NCBI RefSeq assembly: GCF_000276665.1
Contig: NW_004955423.1
Location: forward strand, 11,021,382-11,085,381
Reading direction: 5' to 3'
Source of the DNA: Chinchilla lanigera
Lineage: Eukaryota; Chordata; Mammalia; Rodentia; Chinchillidae
Length of the DNA: 64,000 nucleotides
The position numbers and the translations under genes were made by a program. The notes below the pieces were generated by a model. It saw only the letters and a program-made list of their open reading frames with translations. It was not told the origin of the DNA and made no database searches. Shown one piece after another: positions 36,085-48,245 of the stretch (its first letter is position 1; the number at the start of each line of letters is the position of its first letter).

Positions 36085-37849
36085 TATTATTTAACACTCT
36101 GGTGTCATTCTTTAAAATTTATTACTAATATTTTAACAAATACCCCCATATTTTCACTTAGCACTAGGCTTTGCAAATTCTTTGATTGATCCAGTTGATT
36201 TTCTCTATTATAATAGATAGGATTATTTCTCTCTCTGTTCTATACCAGGAAGACAGCCTGAGAATTTAAACAATGCTGATGTCTTAGTTTTCATTGAAAT
36301 GTAAATTTTGAAAACTTAGACATATTCATAATTACTACGAACCCCCAAATATAAGTCATTTTTCCCCACTGAACAATTCATATCCTAAAAAGGAAGAATT
36401 GTCATCTATTTGAAGTCTTCCAAAGATTGTCATAACGTATGGTTTCTCAATTATTTTATTTTAAACACTAGCACAGAATAACGTTGATCAATGCTAATGT
36501 GGGAAATTTAGAAATCATAGACTCCATTAGAAAAGGAAAATGCATTTAGTTATTTTTGGACAGATTATCTGACAGTTGTTAAGTGTTGGATCTTATGGTA
36601 AAAGAAACATTCTTCTAAAGATCATTTAAAAAACTGAACAGTAAATTTTTACTTCTTAGTCACAATAAGCATTTACCTTTAGGATACTGAACAAAATATT
36701 AGAACGGCACGTGAGTGGATACTTGCAAAATGAGATAAAATTTCTGTTGAAAGCATAACATATAGGTTCAGAATGATAGATCACCGATATTGTGCATCAC
36801 TTGAAGAGTTTCATAAAATTTTTCATAAATGGCAAGTGTGTGGACATGTTATGAATTCCTATCATTTTGTACAATATTTGAATGTAAATGTGTATAATTG
36901 AATTAATCAATATTATAAATAGCCACTTGATTAATCAACATGCATCAAAATTTATTTATATTCAAATATATACACATATATCGATAATGATAGATATATA
37001 TATACACCCTCTCATTCCCCTAAAATTCTTCAGGTGAAAAAATGAGGAATATCCATTCAGGTTTGCCTTATCTTTATAGATATATGATGATAATCACAAA
37101 CTTTTCAAAAGTTGGGATATTTTCCTGCTATTTTGTGCTATTTGTTCTTTATATAATGTGGATGGCTGATTAGCATAGCTATTTGAAAGTTGAATATATT
37201 CAGACATTCTCAGTTGAAAGGTTCTTTATAGCTGCAGAATGCCAAATTGAATTATTTTCATCTCTCTAGTCCAAATGCTGGGCTGTGAATCTCTCCGGGA
37301 CAGCTCTGTTGGATTTATTACACGCGCACATCTGTGTTTCCCCCAAAGTCTCTCATTCCTGCCTAAATAAAGAGAGAGTCTGATTGCCTGTCTACCTTTG
37401 CTTATCTCCTACACCCCTGGCCAGAGGCAGTTGTACTGGTAATGATGAGGTTACAATTAGAAACACTAACGGTGAGAATTTGCATGAATCTTAAAGGAAA
37501 ACAAACAAAACTGAAGTAAGCCTACTTACTCTGCGTACCATTAGTTCTTGTTACTACTTTAATTGAGAAACATTTTTTTCTGAATGCTTTAAGTCTTCTC
37601 TTTCACATATTTCTCTCCCTCTCAACTCTTCCTGCCATAATCTTACCACAAAGTATTTTTATTCACGTCTAGATTTCTTTCCTGAAATGAGCCCACCCCT
37701 GATTTTTAAAATCCCTTTCCCTGTTTAAACTCATCCTTTCCCTTCCATATTTAATCCATCTTCAAGCCTGCTGCTTGGCTGCTTTTTCAAGAACTGCCTT
37801 AATATCCTCTCAACTCTAACACAGTTTCTATGGCTTCTGATACCCTATG

Positions 37850-37963
37850 TTTGGTGGGGTTTTTTTGTTTTTTGTTTTGTTTTTCTCCGGTACCAGGAGC
37901 CGAACTCACGACCTTGCGCTTGCCAGGCAGGCGCTTTGCCGCTGAGCTAAATCCCCAGCCCTG
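37850..37963 (-). mobile_element. ID SINE with 11-bp target duplication
   Basis: A T/G-rich tail, then 'tctccggtaccaggagccga', 'ccttgcgcttgccaggcagg', 'gccgctgagctaaatcccca'. Perfect direct repeat GATACCCTATG at 37839-37849 and 37964-37974. Confidence 0.96.
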
Positions 37964-38269
37964 GATACCCTATGAATAACACAAAATTTCCTAGTTCATC
38001 ATTTCAAAACCACTAAATTCTGACCTTTATTCACTTTTCCAACTTTACTTCATACTAATAGCAACCTGAAATCAACCAAGAAATATCTCAAGTGGTTCTT
38101 TAATAAAATTGTTAAACACGCTACCATATTGTAATTTATGTATCCTTGTGGGATACTTTAAATCTTCTCTAGAACAGTAAAAAAAGCCTAATTGTAAAGT
38201 ATCATATTTCCCACTTCTCTGTTTTTGTTCATCCTGTTTTCTCTGTAATATTCTCTCCTGATATTCCTC

Positions 38270-38560
38270 TATTGAAATTTTACCCATTGCTTCAGACTCC
38301 CAACTCTTATGTCATTTCTTCAATGATTAATTTCCTAATCAATCCAGTTAGACTCTTTTACTCCCTTCTATCCTGAACCATATAGACCTCTCATAGTACG
38401 GCTCACATAGGCTGGTATTACAGATAACTATGAGTTGTTCTACCATATTATGTTCTGATTACTCATCAGCTTTATAGATTTTAGTCTTGAAGGAGTTCTG
38501 GTAACTTGCACAAAACAGACACTCATAAATGTGCTGGCAGAATGAAGAAATCAATAGAGT
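38270..38560 (+). mobile_element. L2 LINE 3' region
   Basis: 'ccaactcttatgtcatttct', 'ctctcatagtacggctcaca', 'agattttagtcttgaaggag', then 'cacaaaacagacactcataa' follow the order of the L2 3' end (CACTCAGATCAAATGTC..., ATAGCACTTATCA..., TAGAATGTAAGCTCC..., CTCAATAAAT). Ancient. Confidence 0.5.
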
Positions 38561-38819
38561 TACCTTTCTTGCCCAGGAGTGGCTGTTTAAATTCTTTATT
38601 TCTACTAAGAGCTTCCTTCTTCTGGTAAGACTTCTGTTTAAAAAATAAATAAATATTGTTAAGTGAACCACTTTATGACATTAGTGTTATAACAAAAATT
38701 ATAACCAGTGAGCCACTCACTATCTGTTACTTCTTAGTTGTGAAATGACAGGAACATCACAAAACTTTGGGATATTCTTTTCATAATTAATTAAAAAGGC
38801 AATAGCTAATGTTCAAGTA

Positions 38820-39015
38820 GTCTTAAGTATGGAATAGATGCCTTATGTATCTTTCTTTATGTAATCTTCCGCAGCTCCTACAAGGCAGATAGCATCATTA
38901 TTACCTTGGCTCAAAACCCAGACTAGGTCAATTTCCCATGGTGACAGAGTTATTAGATGACAAGAGATAGAATTTGAACATACTTGTTGGGCTCCAAATC
39001 TGGGAGAATTCTGTC
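38820..39015 (+). mobile_element. MIR SINE
   Basis: 'ttatgtaatcttccgcagct', 'cctacaaggcagatagcatc', 'attattaccttggctcaaaa', then 'tagatgacaagagatagaat' and 'ttgaaca': MIR order kept, core degraded. Confidence 0.6.
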
Positions 39016-39661
39016 TAGTCAGGTGGTATAATGAATGATCTAAGCAAAGTTCTTAATTTTACTGAAATCTTTCATTGTTTTGATAGTTCTCCTTAAAAAC
39101 TAAAAACCTCAAAGCAAGATTGGCTTCCCAAACATATAACTTGTGTACTCATGCAGTACCTCTGCTTAGAAGGCTCCTTTGCTTGGTTTACTGCACATTG
39201 CAACATGTGATAGTTTTTAGACTGGGCTTTAGATCTTCAGTTTTCATTTTAAATTATGCAACTGGTCCTGATTTATTTATATTTAGGAAAAACACAAATA
39301 TTTTCTCAGTGCATTGAGGTAAATATTAAAGTCTTATCTTTCATACCCCCATTTCATTTTCTTTCAAACATGTCTCAGAATGGCATAAAATCATGATTTT
39401 AAAATAGCTAAAGATCTATTTTACAAGAAAGCAATAGAATTTCCTGAATAAGATGTTAATATTAACAAGTCCATCTGGGAAGCAGATGAAATACTTACTT
39501 CACTTTCTTCATCCTGATTTGGTTAAGACTTGCCCCGTTCCACATGAACCAAGATTATGAATAAGCATATTTCCTTCTAACTTTTGCTTTGATTTTCTGG
39601 AGTAGCTTTTTATTTATGGTTTCTTTTCTTTTCTTTCTTTCTTGATTATTCTGTCCCCTCC

Positions 39662-40038
39662 TGTTAAGGCTTCTATCTGGATGTGCCCCCAAAGCCTCAT
39701 AAGCTCAAAGGTGGGACTTTTGAAAAATGATCACATTATGTGGGTATTTATAGCTAAATGTGATGTTAGGAAGTGAGATCCGAGGTAATCCAGTTAAGGG
39801 CATAATCTGGAAAGAAAGGAATATCTCCCTCCTTGGATTGCCCCTTGCCACTCTGTTTCCTGTTTGTCCTGAGGTGATCAGCTATCCTCCTCCAGGCCTC
39901 TCTCCTGTGCTGTCCTGTCTTGGAGCAGGCCAGCTACGGACTGAAACCTCTCTAAACTGTGAGCCAAAATAAACCTTTCCTCCTTTAAGTTGCAAGTGTC
40001 AGGTATTTTGTCCCAGTGATGGAAAGATAACTAAAACA
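39662..40038 (+). mobile_element. MaLR 5' LTR
   Basis: TGTTAAGGCTTCTATCTGGA to GATAACTAAAACA, with 'gcccccaaagcctcataagc', 'tacggactgaaacctctcta', an AATAAA signal and 'gtcaggtattttgtccca'. Followed by MaLR internal sequence and a partial downstream LTR, so it is the 5' LTR of a provirus-like unit. Confidence 0.82.
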
Positions 40039-40600
40039 GATTATGGTACAAAGAAGTGAGACTGTTATGAATGGTTGCTATCTGAGCCGTACGGTTCAGA
40101 AGACTCTAGAATTGATTTACTGGAGAGTTTGGAAAGGTTTTGAGATGCTGACTGGAAAAAACAGCCTTCAATACTATAAGGCATAGGAGATTCTAGTAGG
40201 AGCCCAGAAGACCAGAAAGCTGATAGAAAAACAGACAGAGAAGAGCAGGTTCAGGAGCTTTTGGTTGAGAAAAAGAGCTCCATTGGCAGTTAGAATTCAG
40301 GCTATATGTATTGTGCTCCAGCGGGGGTGAGGTGGGGGACAAAAAAAACTATCTACATTTTGCTTCTGTCCTGAGACTGTGGAGATGGAGATTAAGTGTA
40401 TAAGGATATTTCAGGGAGTTTAATGTTCAGGCTGTAGCATGGATGCCGCTTGCTGCTTTTAGCCAGATTTATATTGAAAGTCAGAAACAAAAAGCCTATT
40501 TGAAAAGTTTTCATTTTCCCCAGAAAAGAAGGGCCAGCCAAATCCGAGCAGAGGAAATCTCAGTTGTTGAAAAGGTTAGCATTTAAAAAAGTCAAGTACT
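40039..40600 (+). mobile_element. MaLR internal region, non-coding remnant
   Basis: Starts 'ttatggtacaaagaagtgag', then 'agtttggaaaggttttgaga', 'agtgtataaggatatttcag', 'ggatgccgcttgctgctttt' and 'aagaagggccagcc'. This matches the MaLR-internal arrangement as I know it. It has stops in every frame and is far shorter than a functional retrovirus. No gag, pol or env domain is visible. Confidence 0.6.
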
Positions 40601-40895
40601 TTACAACAGGACAATAGGAAAATATGGCTTAAAGGCACGTGAGGAACCAACACAATCCTACTCACTTGGTCAAAAGAGGCAGATCTGTGAGTGCAAGACC
40701 TGGAAGGGATTGTGAGATCTCCCTTCCCACTCCTCCCTTCTTCTTCTGGTTTCTGTCTGCCATGCTCTGAATAATTCTCTTCCACCTTGCCTTGAAGCCA
40801 ACCAACTATGGACTGAAACATAAGTCAAAATAAACTCCTCTGTTAAATGTGGGTATCAGGTGTTGCAGTTTAGCTCTCAGAATGTGACTAAGACA
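40601..40895 (+). mobile_element. MaLR 3' LTR, 5'-truncated
   Basis: The 3' half of a LTR related to the one at 39662: 'ccaactatggactgaaacat', an AATAAA signal, 'gggtatcaggtgttgcagtt', ending GACTAAGACA. The 5' part is missing or too diverged to align by eye. The left boundary is approximate. Confidence 0.65.
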
Positions 40896-41774
40896 CCCTC
40901 CTTGGCTAGTTCTTGTCCTCCTAGTCCTTCGCATTCTCTGGGCTGCCACTGACACTCATATTCCTGTATTTGCCTACAAACACTGCTGAGTCACTTCTAC
41001 AATTGAGAAAAAAAATTACAGACAGGATGAGACATAGTTTATTCATCTTGATTCCTAGGGTGATAAAATGCATAGGGTACATTTAAATGTGGTCTAGGAA
41101 TGAGTAATATTCTCCTATATGGGTCTGATCCAAATACAAGATACACAGATCAAGATATTTTTCACAAAACAGACCTTTCTATTAAGTATATTTTTTAAGT
41201 GGAGAGACTTACTCTATGTGCTGGAGAGGTAGAGATGACATCTAGACCGCCTCTGTCCTCTGGGAAGTTACTGATCTATGGAAGACAATAATCACTTACT
41301 TAGTGATACACATGATGTTTACGTAAGTAAACTATATTATGAATTCTCTTGCAAATAAAATGGAATGGAGAAAATAGGAGCAGAACAAATAAATATTTTG
41401 GTTCCCGCTCAGGGTGGAAGAGGGCTGTCTTTGCTTTAGATTCAAAAGACAAAGCTATGTAACTGCGGCAACTATTTATAGAAATGAAGAATTGTGACTG
41501 AATCTGGGCCTCGTGGTATTGAAAGGATATGTAGGGACAGGATGCCATGCAAAAGGTAGAGCGGCATTCTGTCAAAAGGTGGAAGTCAATAAAAGGTAAC
41601 GAAGCTTGATGGCAAAATATATTTAACAAAGAGAAGATGTGAGGATAATGTAGAAGAAGGCTCTGTTTTCTTCCAATACATGTCCATGCCCTTTTTTCTG
41701 GATCCTGTTAATGTGTTAGCCTAGGCAAAGGGAATGAAGGTTTCAGAAGAAGACGTTTGGTAATCAGTTAAACT

Positions 41775-42055
41775 TGAGATGAGGGGGTAATCCTGCATTA
41801 TTTATGCTGGCCCAGTGTACTCACCAGGGTCCTGTAGAAGTAGGAAAAGGAGACAAAGTAAAACTGAAATGGCATCATGAAAAGGACTTGGACAGGGGTG
41901 CCATCTTTGCAGATAGAGCCATGTGGTCACAAACGTGGCTTCTGGAAACTTATAAAAGGCAGGGAAACATACCCTCCTCTTGAACCTCCAGAAAGAATGC
42001 AACCTTGGCTCACACCTTGATTTTATTTAGGCCACACACAGAAGACAGATGCAAA
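41775..42055 (+). mobile_element. MLT1-like MaLR LTR
   Basis: Landmarks 'gtaatcctgcattatttatg', 'caccagggtcctgtagaagt', 'acgtggcttctggaaact', 'ctcttgaacctccagaaaga', 'cacaccttgattttatttag'. The order fits an old MLT1 LTR. Limits are approximate. Confidence 0.6.
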
Positions 42056-42647
42056 CCTCAATGGCATTCCCGCCTCACCATATGCTAGTAATAACTTTAA
42101 AAAGGAGATAACAATTACGGAATTTTTAGGCACGTCATCCATTAACTTTTGTTTGGAGGAGACAGTGTGCTTGCTTCTGCTTTTCTGTGCTTAAATTACT
42201 ATTTCTGCTTGCATCAGACACAAAATAATTGGGATCTAGAACCTCCCAAATTCAAAGGTCAGAAGGGCTCTGCATCTGAGATGCTTGATGAACTGCCAAA
42301 TCCATAACTGCAGATTTTTATGCCATCTCTTTGATGCAAGGTAAAACAGCTGTATAAAAACTCCTTTACATTAGGGTGACCATTCTGTTCAGGTTAATTC
42401 ACTAGGGAGATGAATATTCATGCTATTTCCTTATCATTGGTGAAATGTTAACTATATGTATAAAATCCATTCAGTACTACAGCATAGTTTGTAGACACAA
42501 TACATTGAGTTATTTCTACATGGCAGCTTACTGCCACAGAATGGCAGAAAATCTTTGTGTGTTTTAAAGAGCAAATCATTTTATTTGAGCATGGGGAACA
42601 TAACTGGTGGTGTTTGAATTTGGACTCATTTATTCTTGTGCATGCAG

Positions 42648-42814
42648 GATGACCAAAGCTCTTCTACTCATGAAAATGGACCGACAGTGCTGCGGTGCGT
42701 CGTCAAAGCATCTTCCTTATAGAGAGGGCTGTCAGTCACTCTTTCCCCGCTATTGTGAGCATGAACTAATGTGTCTGTATGTCCTGCCCACATCAATTCC
42801 TCATTGTGAAATAG
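42648..42814 (+). other. exon-like segment (candidate only)
   Basis: Bounded by TTCTTGTGCATGCAG (acceptor-like) and AAATAG|GTGAGT (a near-ideal donor). Open throughout in one frame (about 55 codons, Cys-rich, with MTKALLLMKMDRQCCGASSK at its start) and richer in CpG than the flanks. Length 167 nt is ordinary for a mammalian internal exon. No protein family was recognised, so it may be an untranslated or lineage-specific exon, or chance. Confidence 0.3.
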
Positions 42815-42920
42815 GTGAGTGTCATCTTAAGACTTGGGTTAAGCATTACCATCTGACTAGAATAGCTACTAAAGAAAGATAAAAGTTGTTATTTGTGTCT
42901 CATTTGAAATATGGCAGTTC

Positions 42921-43010
42921 GGGGGCTGGGGATTTAGCTCAGCGGCACAGCGCCTGCCTGGCAAGAGCAAGGTCGTGAGTTCAATTCCTGGTACCAGAAA
43001 AAAAAAAAAA
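42921..43010 (+). mobile_element. ID SINE with 15-bp target duplication
   Basis: GGGGGCTGGGGATTTAGCTC ... TTCCTGGTACCAG plus a poly-A tail. Direct repeat GAAATATGGCAGTTC (42906-42920) / GAAACATGGCAGTTC (43011-43025), one mismatch. Little decayed, so young. Confidence 0.97.
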
Positions 43011-43029
43011 GAAACATGGCAGTTCAAAG

Positions 43030-44320
43030 CTTTTATAGATGATGTGTTCCCAGTGGGTGCTCCAAGAGCTCTTGATAAGAAACAAAAAATTAATTTTTCT
43101 TGTTTGTTGCTGTCTTTCTAAAAGGCACATTTTGGAAGGTTGGAGATTTCTCTATTCTGCTGAGAATATTGTGAGGAATCCTTAATTCTGTTAATCAACA
43201 TGGTAGCACAGACACGCTATGGTTTATTTCAAATCTCAGGTATCTATATTTCAAAATCATTAAAAACAAAAGGACTTTAGTCTTTTGGTCCTACAAGAAA
43301 TACTTCAACTAATTGTTGTTTCACTCTTAGTAACACTTTCTTAAAGGCAAGCTCAAGGGATAGTTCTCCAAGGTGTCTGACAGCTCCTTAGTTCTTTGGA
43401 AAATCAAATGTTCTTCTTTGATCAAACTGGACATCAGTCACCTTCCCTGAATTTCGCTTCACTGTTACACCACTCACTTTTATCAAGTGCAGCTGCAAGA
43501 ATTAGTTATAAAATTTAATTTCTTCTGTTTTTGTGTAACATTGGAAAATATTGACCACTGCTTTTTACAGTGCCCTCCATAAATGACCATATGCAAGAAC
43601 TTTGTCAGAATTCAAGACCAAGAAAATTTCCTGAAATACCTCCTTCTACCTTATTGTCCAGTAATAAGGGTAATATATATTTGTTTTCCTTTTGTCCCCT
43701 GTCACAGTGCTACAATTTAATCATTTGACCTGCCAGGATGCTGAAAAATAGAAGAAATGCTCATTTATACCAAATTCAATCTACTGGCCTTTAATTTGAT
43801 ATCTAGATTTAGCTATTAATTTTTTTCATTTTCCTCTGTTTTTTAGGTAAAGAAGAATATAGAAATTAGTAAATATAATATTAAATAAGTTTTATTTCTG
43901 GTCAGTTGAGATAAAATATCCACCTCAGGTAAAATAAAATTGGAGTAGTTAAAATGGCTTTGGAATGATATTCTAAATTGGAAAAAAAAGCTCAAAAGAC
44001 AGTGTCAGAATAATTGGTAAGAAGAGAATCTCCCTTATTTTCTGGTATGGAGGTAGGAGTTTAAGTAATAAGACTTACTTAAAATATTCCATTAATTGAT
44101 TCTCCAGTATTTATCAAGGGTCCATGTTTGTCTGACACATTTCCTGCCTTTAGCAAGTTTTCTTTCATCATTATCAATAGGCAATTCCACTGTACTGTAG
44201 CACATGCTACTTTCTGCAATAGGACCACGTAAAAAGCAATTCTGATTTTTAATTTAGGTTGGCCTTGAAATAAAAGCAATTTCAAAGGAAAGGCCAGAAT
44301 GGAAATAACAAAAGTAGGCA
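43030..44320. other. unique AT-rich stretch
   Basis: No repeat, RNA gene or coding signature was recognised. Confidence 0.4.
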
Positions 44321-44328
44321 TTCCAAGT

Positions 44329-44782
44329 CTTATGGCTTGGATTTAGATATAATCCCAAAGCCTCATACATTCATAGGTGAGGATTTTGGGTGGTGGCTGG
44401 ATCATGGGTGTATGATGCTGCATTAAGAGTTTGTGACAATTGCATCAGTCCACTGATTGGTTTAGTATAATTCTGGGTGTGGCTGAGTGGATTTACTGAA
44501 GACAAAGGACCTACCCTGGGTGTGAGTGGCACCAACCAATAGATTTATAACCTGAATGGAATAAGAAGGGAAAGGGAGGCTTGCTATTGCTGCTTTTTTC
44601 TGCCTGCTCTGCCATGGACTGTCTCTCCTCTGCCGTGCTTCCCTTCCTTGAAACTAGCTGACTATGGACTGAAAACTGAGCTACAAACTGTGAACTATAA
44701 TAAACTTTTCTTTCTTTAACTAGGGGATATCAGGTATTTCGGCCCAGTAATAATAATTTTTAAAAAAGCAACTGAAATACCA
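44329..44782 (+). mobile_element. MaLR-type solo LTR
   Basis: 'ttatggcttggatttagata', 'aatcccaaagcctcatacat', 'tccactgattggtttagtat', 'gactatggactgaaaactga', ATAATAAAC near the polyadenylation position, 'gatatcaggtatttcggccc'. The 'ccactgattggttt' block recurs at 63.95 kb. No coding capacity. Confidence 0.75.
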
Positions 44783-45520
44783 AGGATGAGGACTAGCTCC
44801 AAGGAAAGGCAGAGTTAACCAGGACTCCAAATTAAGACAAGGCATAGAGTCTTCAGGGAAAGAAAACATGTTAGCCAATGTGTCAGGTAGCACTTTCCTT
44901 CTTAGAGGCAATGAGGTTAATCTAGTCTCCTAAGTCCCGACTACACATTGACTGTTAACATTAATTACTTTATTTATGGCGATTGCGTTATACAGAGAAC
45001 AAGAAGGTGCTCATATTTAATCTATAGTGATTACAAAGGTTTACAGTATATTTTCTAGTACATGTGTTTGCAGGTATGTGTATATCAGTTTAGGGCCTGA
45101 AAATCCTGACATGAGTGGACACAATTTTATTTCTGTCCCGCAGGAGGTTCTGAGTGTAATCACTTTGAGGCTGCTGTGGTTGTCACATTGCAGGGGCCAT
45201 TGCTTTCTATTGCCTGGGCTCTTCACAACATGAAGTCATGGTAGAACGGCTGGCGAGTGCACCTGCTGAAATCACATCCACCTCTCTCTAGCAGAAAAGA
45301 AGGGACAGTCGAGGAGAGGAAACAAGGGATAGTTCTGCTCTCCATATTACTTGGCTAGAACTCACCTTTGTGGCAATACCTAGTCACAGTTTGAGGCCAA
45401 AAAATGAAGTCATTACTGTGTAGCATGGAGTCCTGATAAAAATTGTTAACATGCCAAAAGAAGATAAGTGTTCTTAAAACACTACTCCCAGTTTATAATA
45501 CTATATTCATATTGTTGTAG

Positions 45521-45625
45521 GTCTCCCTCTATATATGTGTATAAGTATAGGACTAGTATATGTGTATACAGGTCTCCCTTTATATATGTGTATATATAGA
45601 GGTCTCCCTCTATATGTGTGTGTGT
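45521..45625 (+). repeat. GGTCTCCCTCTATAT reiterated three times
   Basis: Units starting at 45521, 45572 and 45601 share GGTCTCCC(T)(C/T)TATAT and then TA/TG-rich filler of unequal length. A young irregular minisatellite leading into the palindrome. Confidence 0.85.
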
Positions 45626-45687
45626 GTGTGTATATACATATATATGTATATATATGTATATACACACACACACACACACACACATAT
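45611..45687. repeat. TG/TA/CA palindromic microsatellite
   Basis: A (TG)n arm, then TATATACATATATATG, then the reversed TA part and a (CA)n arm. The whole is close to a perfect palindrome centred near 45648 and could form a cruciform or Z-DNA. Confidence 0.93.
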
Positions 45688-46786
45688 AAGGCTTGCAAAT
45701 GTGCACAAAACTTAAAATTACTTTAAAGTTGGAACTTTTCCAATATCATAGACAAGTTTCATTATTATAAATGATTATGTTGCATCCTGATTGTTGAACC
45801 AATAAAATCAGCTTTATAAAAGGTGTGGGGCACATGAAATCACATTCTCTGCCAGTGTTCTGAGAAGAGAAATAGACCTACTTACCTAGCTACAGCAGTC
45901 TAAGTTATCTGGAAAATAGCCCACAACTGCGAAAAACTTTGAGTGGGTATTGCGTGTCCATACAATGACTTTATTTCCCAAAATATTTTGCTAGGATATG
46001 GGTTACCTCATATCTTTTATATGATATCTGTGGGTGTCTCTAGAGATGAATAGTTTATGTTCTATTTACATTGAGTAACTTTTCTCAAAGGTTTTGTGGC
46101 GATCACCCAGGGAACTCGGACAATTTTTAGTTTTGCTTGTATAATTTTAATGAAAACATGTTGGTCTTAAATTGTCTAGACAATTACATTTATAGCCTAC
46201 TTCTTTTTAAAGTAGGATTATTGCAAGAAAACAAAGATATAAGAGATAGAAAGTAGGCAGAAAAACAGTAATTTTATGGGGTGATATTGTCATTTAACCG
46301 AGTTAAATTTTTAGAAAAAGGAAACGTGAATTTTCAAATAGATCCCATGAAAAGGAAAAAAGTTTAACTGCTCTGTCTGCTAAAGCACAATTTCTGAAAT
46401 TTCCTTCCTAGCTTTTGGTCAGTTTATTTTTTGTTAAAAGTGTACAGTTTTCATATGGTTTTTTAGAAGGACCATCCTGGAAAAAAGTAGGCTCAACAGA
46501 AGGAGGATTTTCACTCTCTGTGTCTATTTTGCTAATTATATATCGATGTCAGACTGTGAATATCTTTTTATTTCACAATAGAATACATCATGGGAAAAAA
46601 TAGTGTGTCACAACACAGTGCACACAATTTATAATCACGTTATATTTTTTAAATGTCATATTTCTTTGGAGTTTGGAATCTTGGAGAGAGTTTTAAAAGA
46701 CTAAAAATATGGGGTGAACCAAGTAGTAATAAGCTGTAGTAATCCTTCAAATATGTTTAACTTTGGTTGGATATGGATGTACAGGT

Positions 46787-46895
46787 TTTTATTTATTTAT
46801 TTATTTATTGGTTTTTCTCCGGTACCGGGAACCAAACTCACGACCTTGCGCTTGCCAAGAAGGCGCTTTTGCCGCTGAGCTAAATCCCCAGCCCC
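46787..46895 (-). mobile_element. ID SINE with 12-bp target duplication and ATTT tail
   Basis: An (ATTT)n tail, then 'ctccggtaccgggaaccaaa', 'ccttgcgcttgcca' and 'gccgctgagctaaatcccca'. Perfect direct repeat GGATGTACAGGT at 46775-46786 and 46896-46907. Has the four-A variant. Confidence 0.97.
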
Positions 46896-47544
46896 GGATG
46901 TACAGGTATTTAAACTGGGATTTTTACTATTTGTGTATTCCCTTGGGTCAAATTCTTGGTCACAACAATTTGTGTTGATACGTTTATTACTGAGAGATTA
47001 ATCTGTGTAATTTTTAATATTCTACTGTGACTTGGCGAACTTAAATTCTTTGAACACTTATGTAGACTTTCCTCTTTAAGAAATATAAAATACATGATAT
47101 AGTAAGGACCAGATAAAGTTTACAGTTATTCTGTGCATTTGGGATATGTAGATATGCAAACCATGAAATTTAAGGACAGTATAGTCAGTTCTGGACCTAA
47201 ATTATCTGTATTTGTTCTCTCTGTTAAATGTACCAGAAAATTGCCAGTTTTCCACATTAACTCAGGCTCTACAAATCTGGATAAGGGGAAATTTTAAACA
47301 AGAAGTGGTGAGAGTAATATTTTAAAGGACACAAGGGACATAGCATAAAAGTTATTAATTTCTAAAGCTTTCTTAAATTGGTAGCGATCCTGCCTTGATA
47401 TATCCTGGTGTTCAATGTAGAAGGTAGGAAAAGTGGGTTCGTATACACTATCTGTATTTTGCTAGTTGTTAGCTGTGTGATGTTTCGTAGGTGGATGTAC
47501 ATCACCAGTAGAATGATGTAATGAGAAATTGATTTGCCTGCTAC

Positions 47545-47962
47545 TGTTAGGGTGTGGTCTGTGTTCAATATGTCTGTCATCATCAAAACTGTGTTCTGGG
47601 GTGAAACTATTGGGAAACAGGGCCTATTGGGAGAATGTTAGTTAATTGGGGGTGTGAAGTAGTTTGTGTATGACTCCTTTGTAATTCCTGTGTGATCCTT
47701 TGAGTTTTTGAGAGAAGATTGTTACAAAATTAGCAAACTTGGCTTTGCTTATCCTCTTTCTGCTTGCTCCAGTTCCAGATGTAATCATTTGCTTGCTCCT
47801 GCATGAGCTAGGACTGTTATCTGTCATAATGGGATGCAACTAACACCTGAACAGAGCTAGCGTCATGCCCTTGAATCTCCAAAACTGTGAACTACGTAAA
47901 CCTCTTCTCTTCATGAAGTTTGCTGCCTCAGTTATATCTTTAGAGTGAAAAAAAGCTCACCA
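47545..47962 (+). mobile_element. MaLR-type solo LTR
   Basis: TGTTAGGGTGTGGTCTGTGT start, 'gtgaaactattgggaaacag', 'ttctgcttgctccagttcca', 'ctccaaaactgtgaactacg', 'taaacctcttctcttcatga', 'gctgcctcagttatatcttt' and a TG...CA-type end. Distinct from the group with the 'atggactgaaacc' block. Confidence 0.7.
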
Positions 47963-48059
47963 ATGTTCTGACTGAAAACACAAAATTTTGTGGACCATTG
48001 GAGATATAAGATAAGGATCATGAAAGTACAACCCATTTGAGATATCCAGCCTCCAACCT

Positions 48060-48245
48060 CATTTGTAGATAAAGTTTTATTGAAACACACCCATACTTGT
48101 GTGTTTATATTTTTTCTGTGGCTGCTTTCATGGTACAGTGGTACAGCTGAATTGTTACAACTAAGACCTTGGGCTCCACAGTGCCCAAACTATTTACTTA
48201 CCTGACCGTTAAGGAAAAGTTCAGTGATCTTGCTGTACTGTTGTC
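48060..48245 (+). mobile_element. ancient DNA-transposon fragment (family uncertain)
   Basis: 'gtagataaagttttattgaa', 'acacacccatac', 'tctgtggctgctttcatggt', 'acagctgaattgttacaact', 'caaactatttacttacctga'. This block is common in mammalian genomes as the end of an old hAT-type transposon. I do not assign a name. Confidence 0.5.

Larger units (their letters stand above)
34985..37590. other. mostly unique AT-rich stretch
   Basis: Holds a CTGT/CTCT microsatellite and a duplicated 24-mer, listed separately. Nothing else is recognised. Confidence 0.45.

Noticed and set aside
45482..45726. Overlapping frames on both strands with Cys/Val/Tyr/Ile/Thr repeats
   Set aside because: Translation of TG/TA/CA microsatellite sequence.
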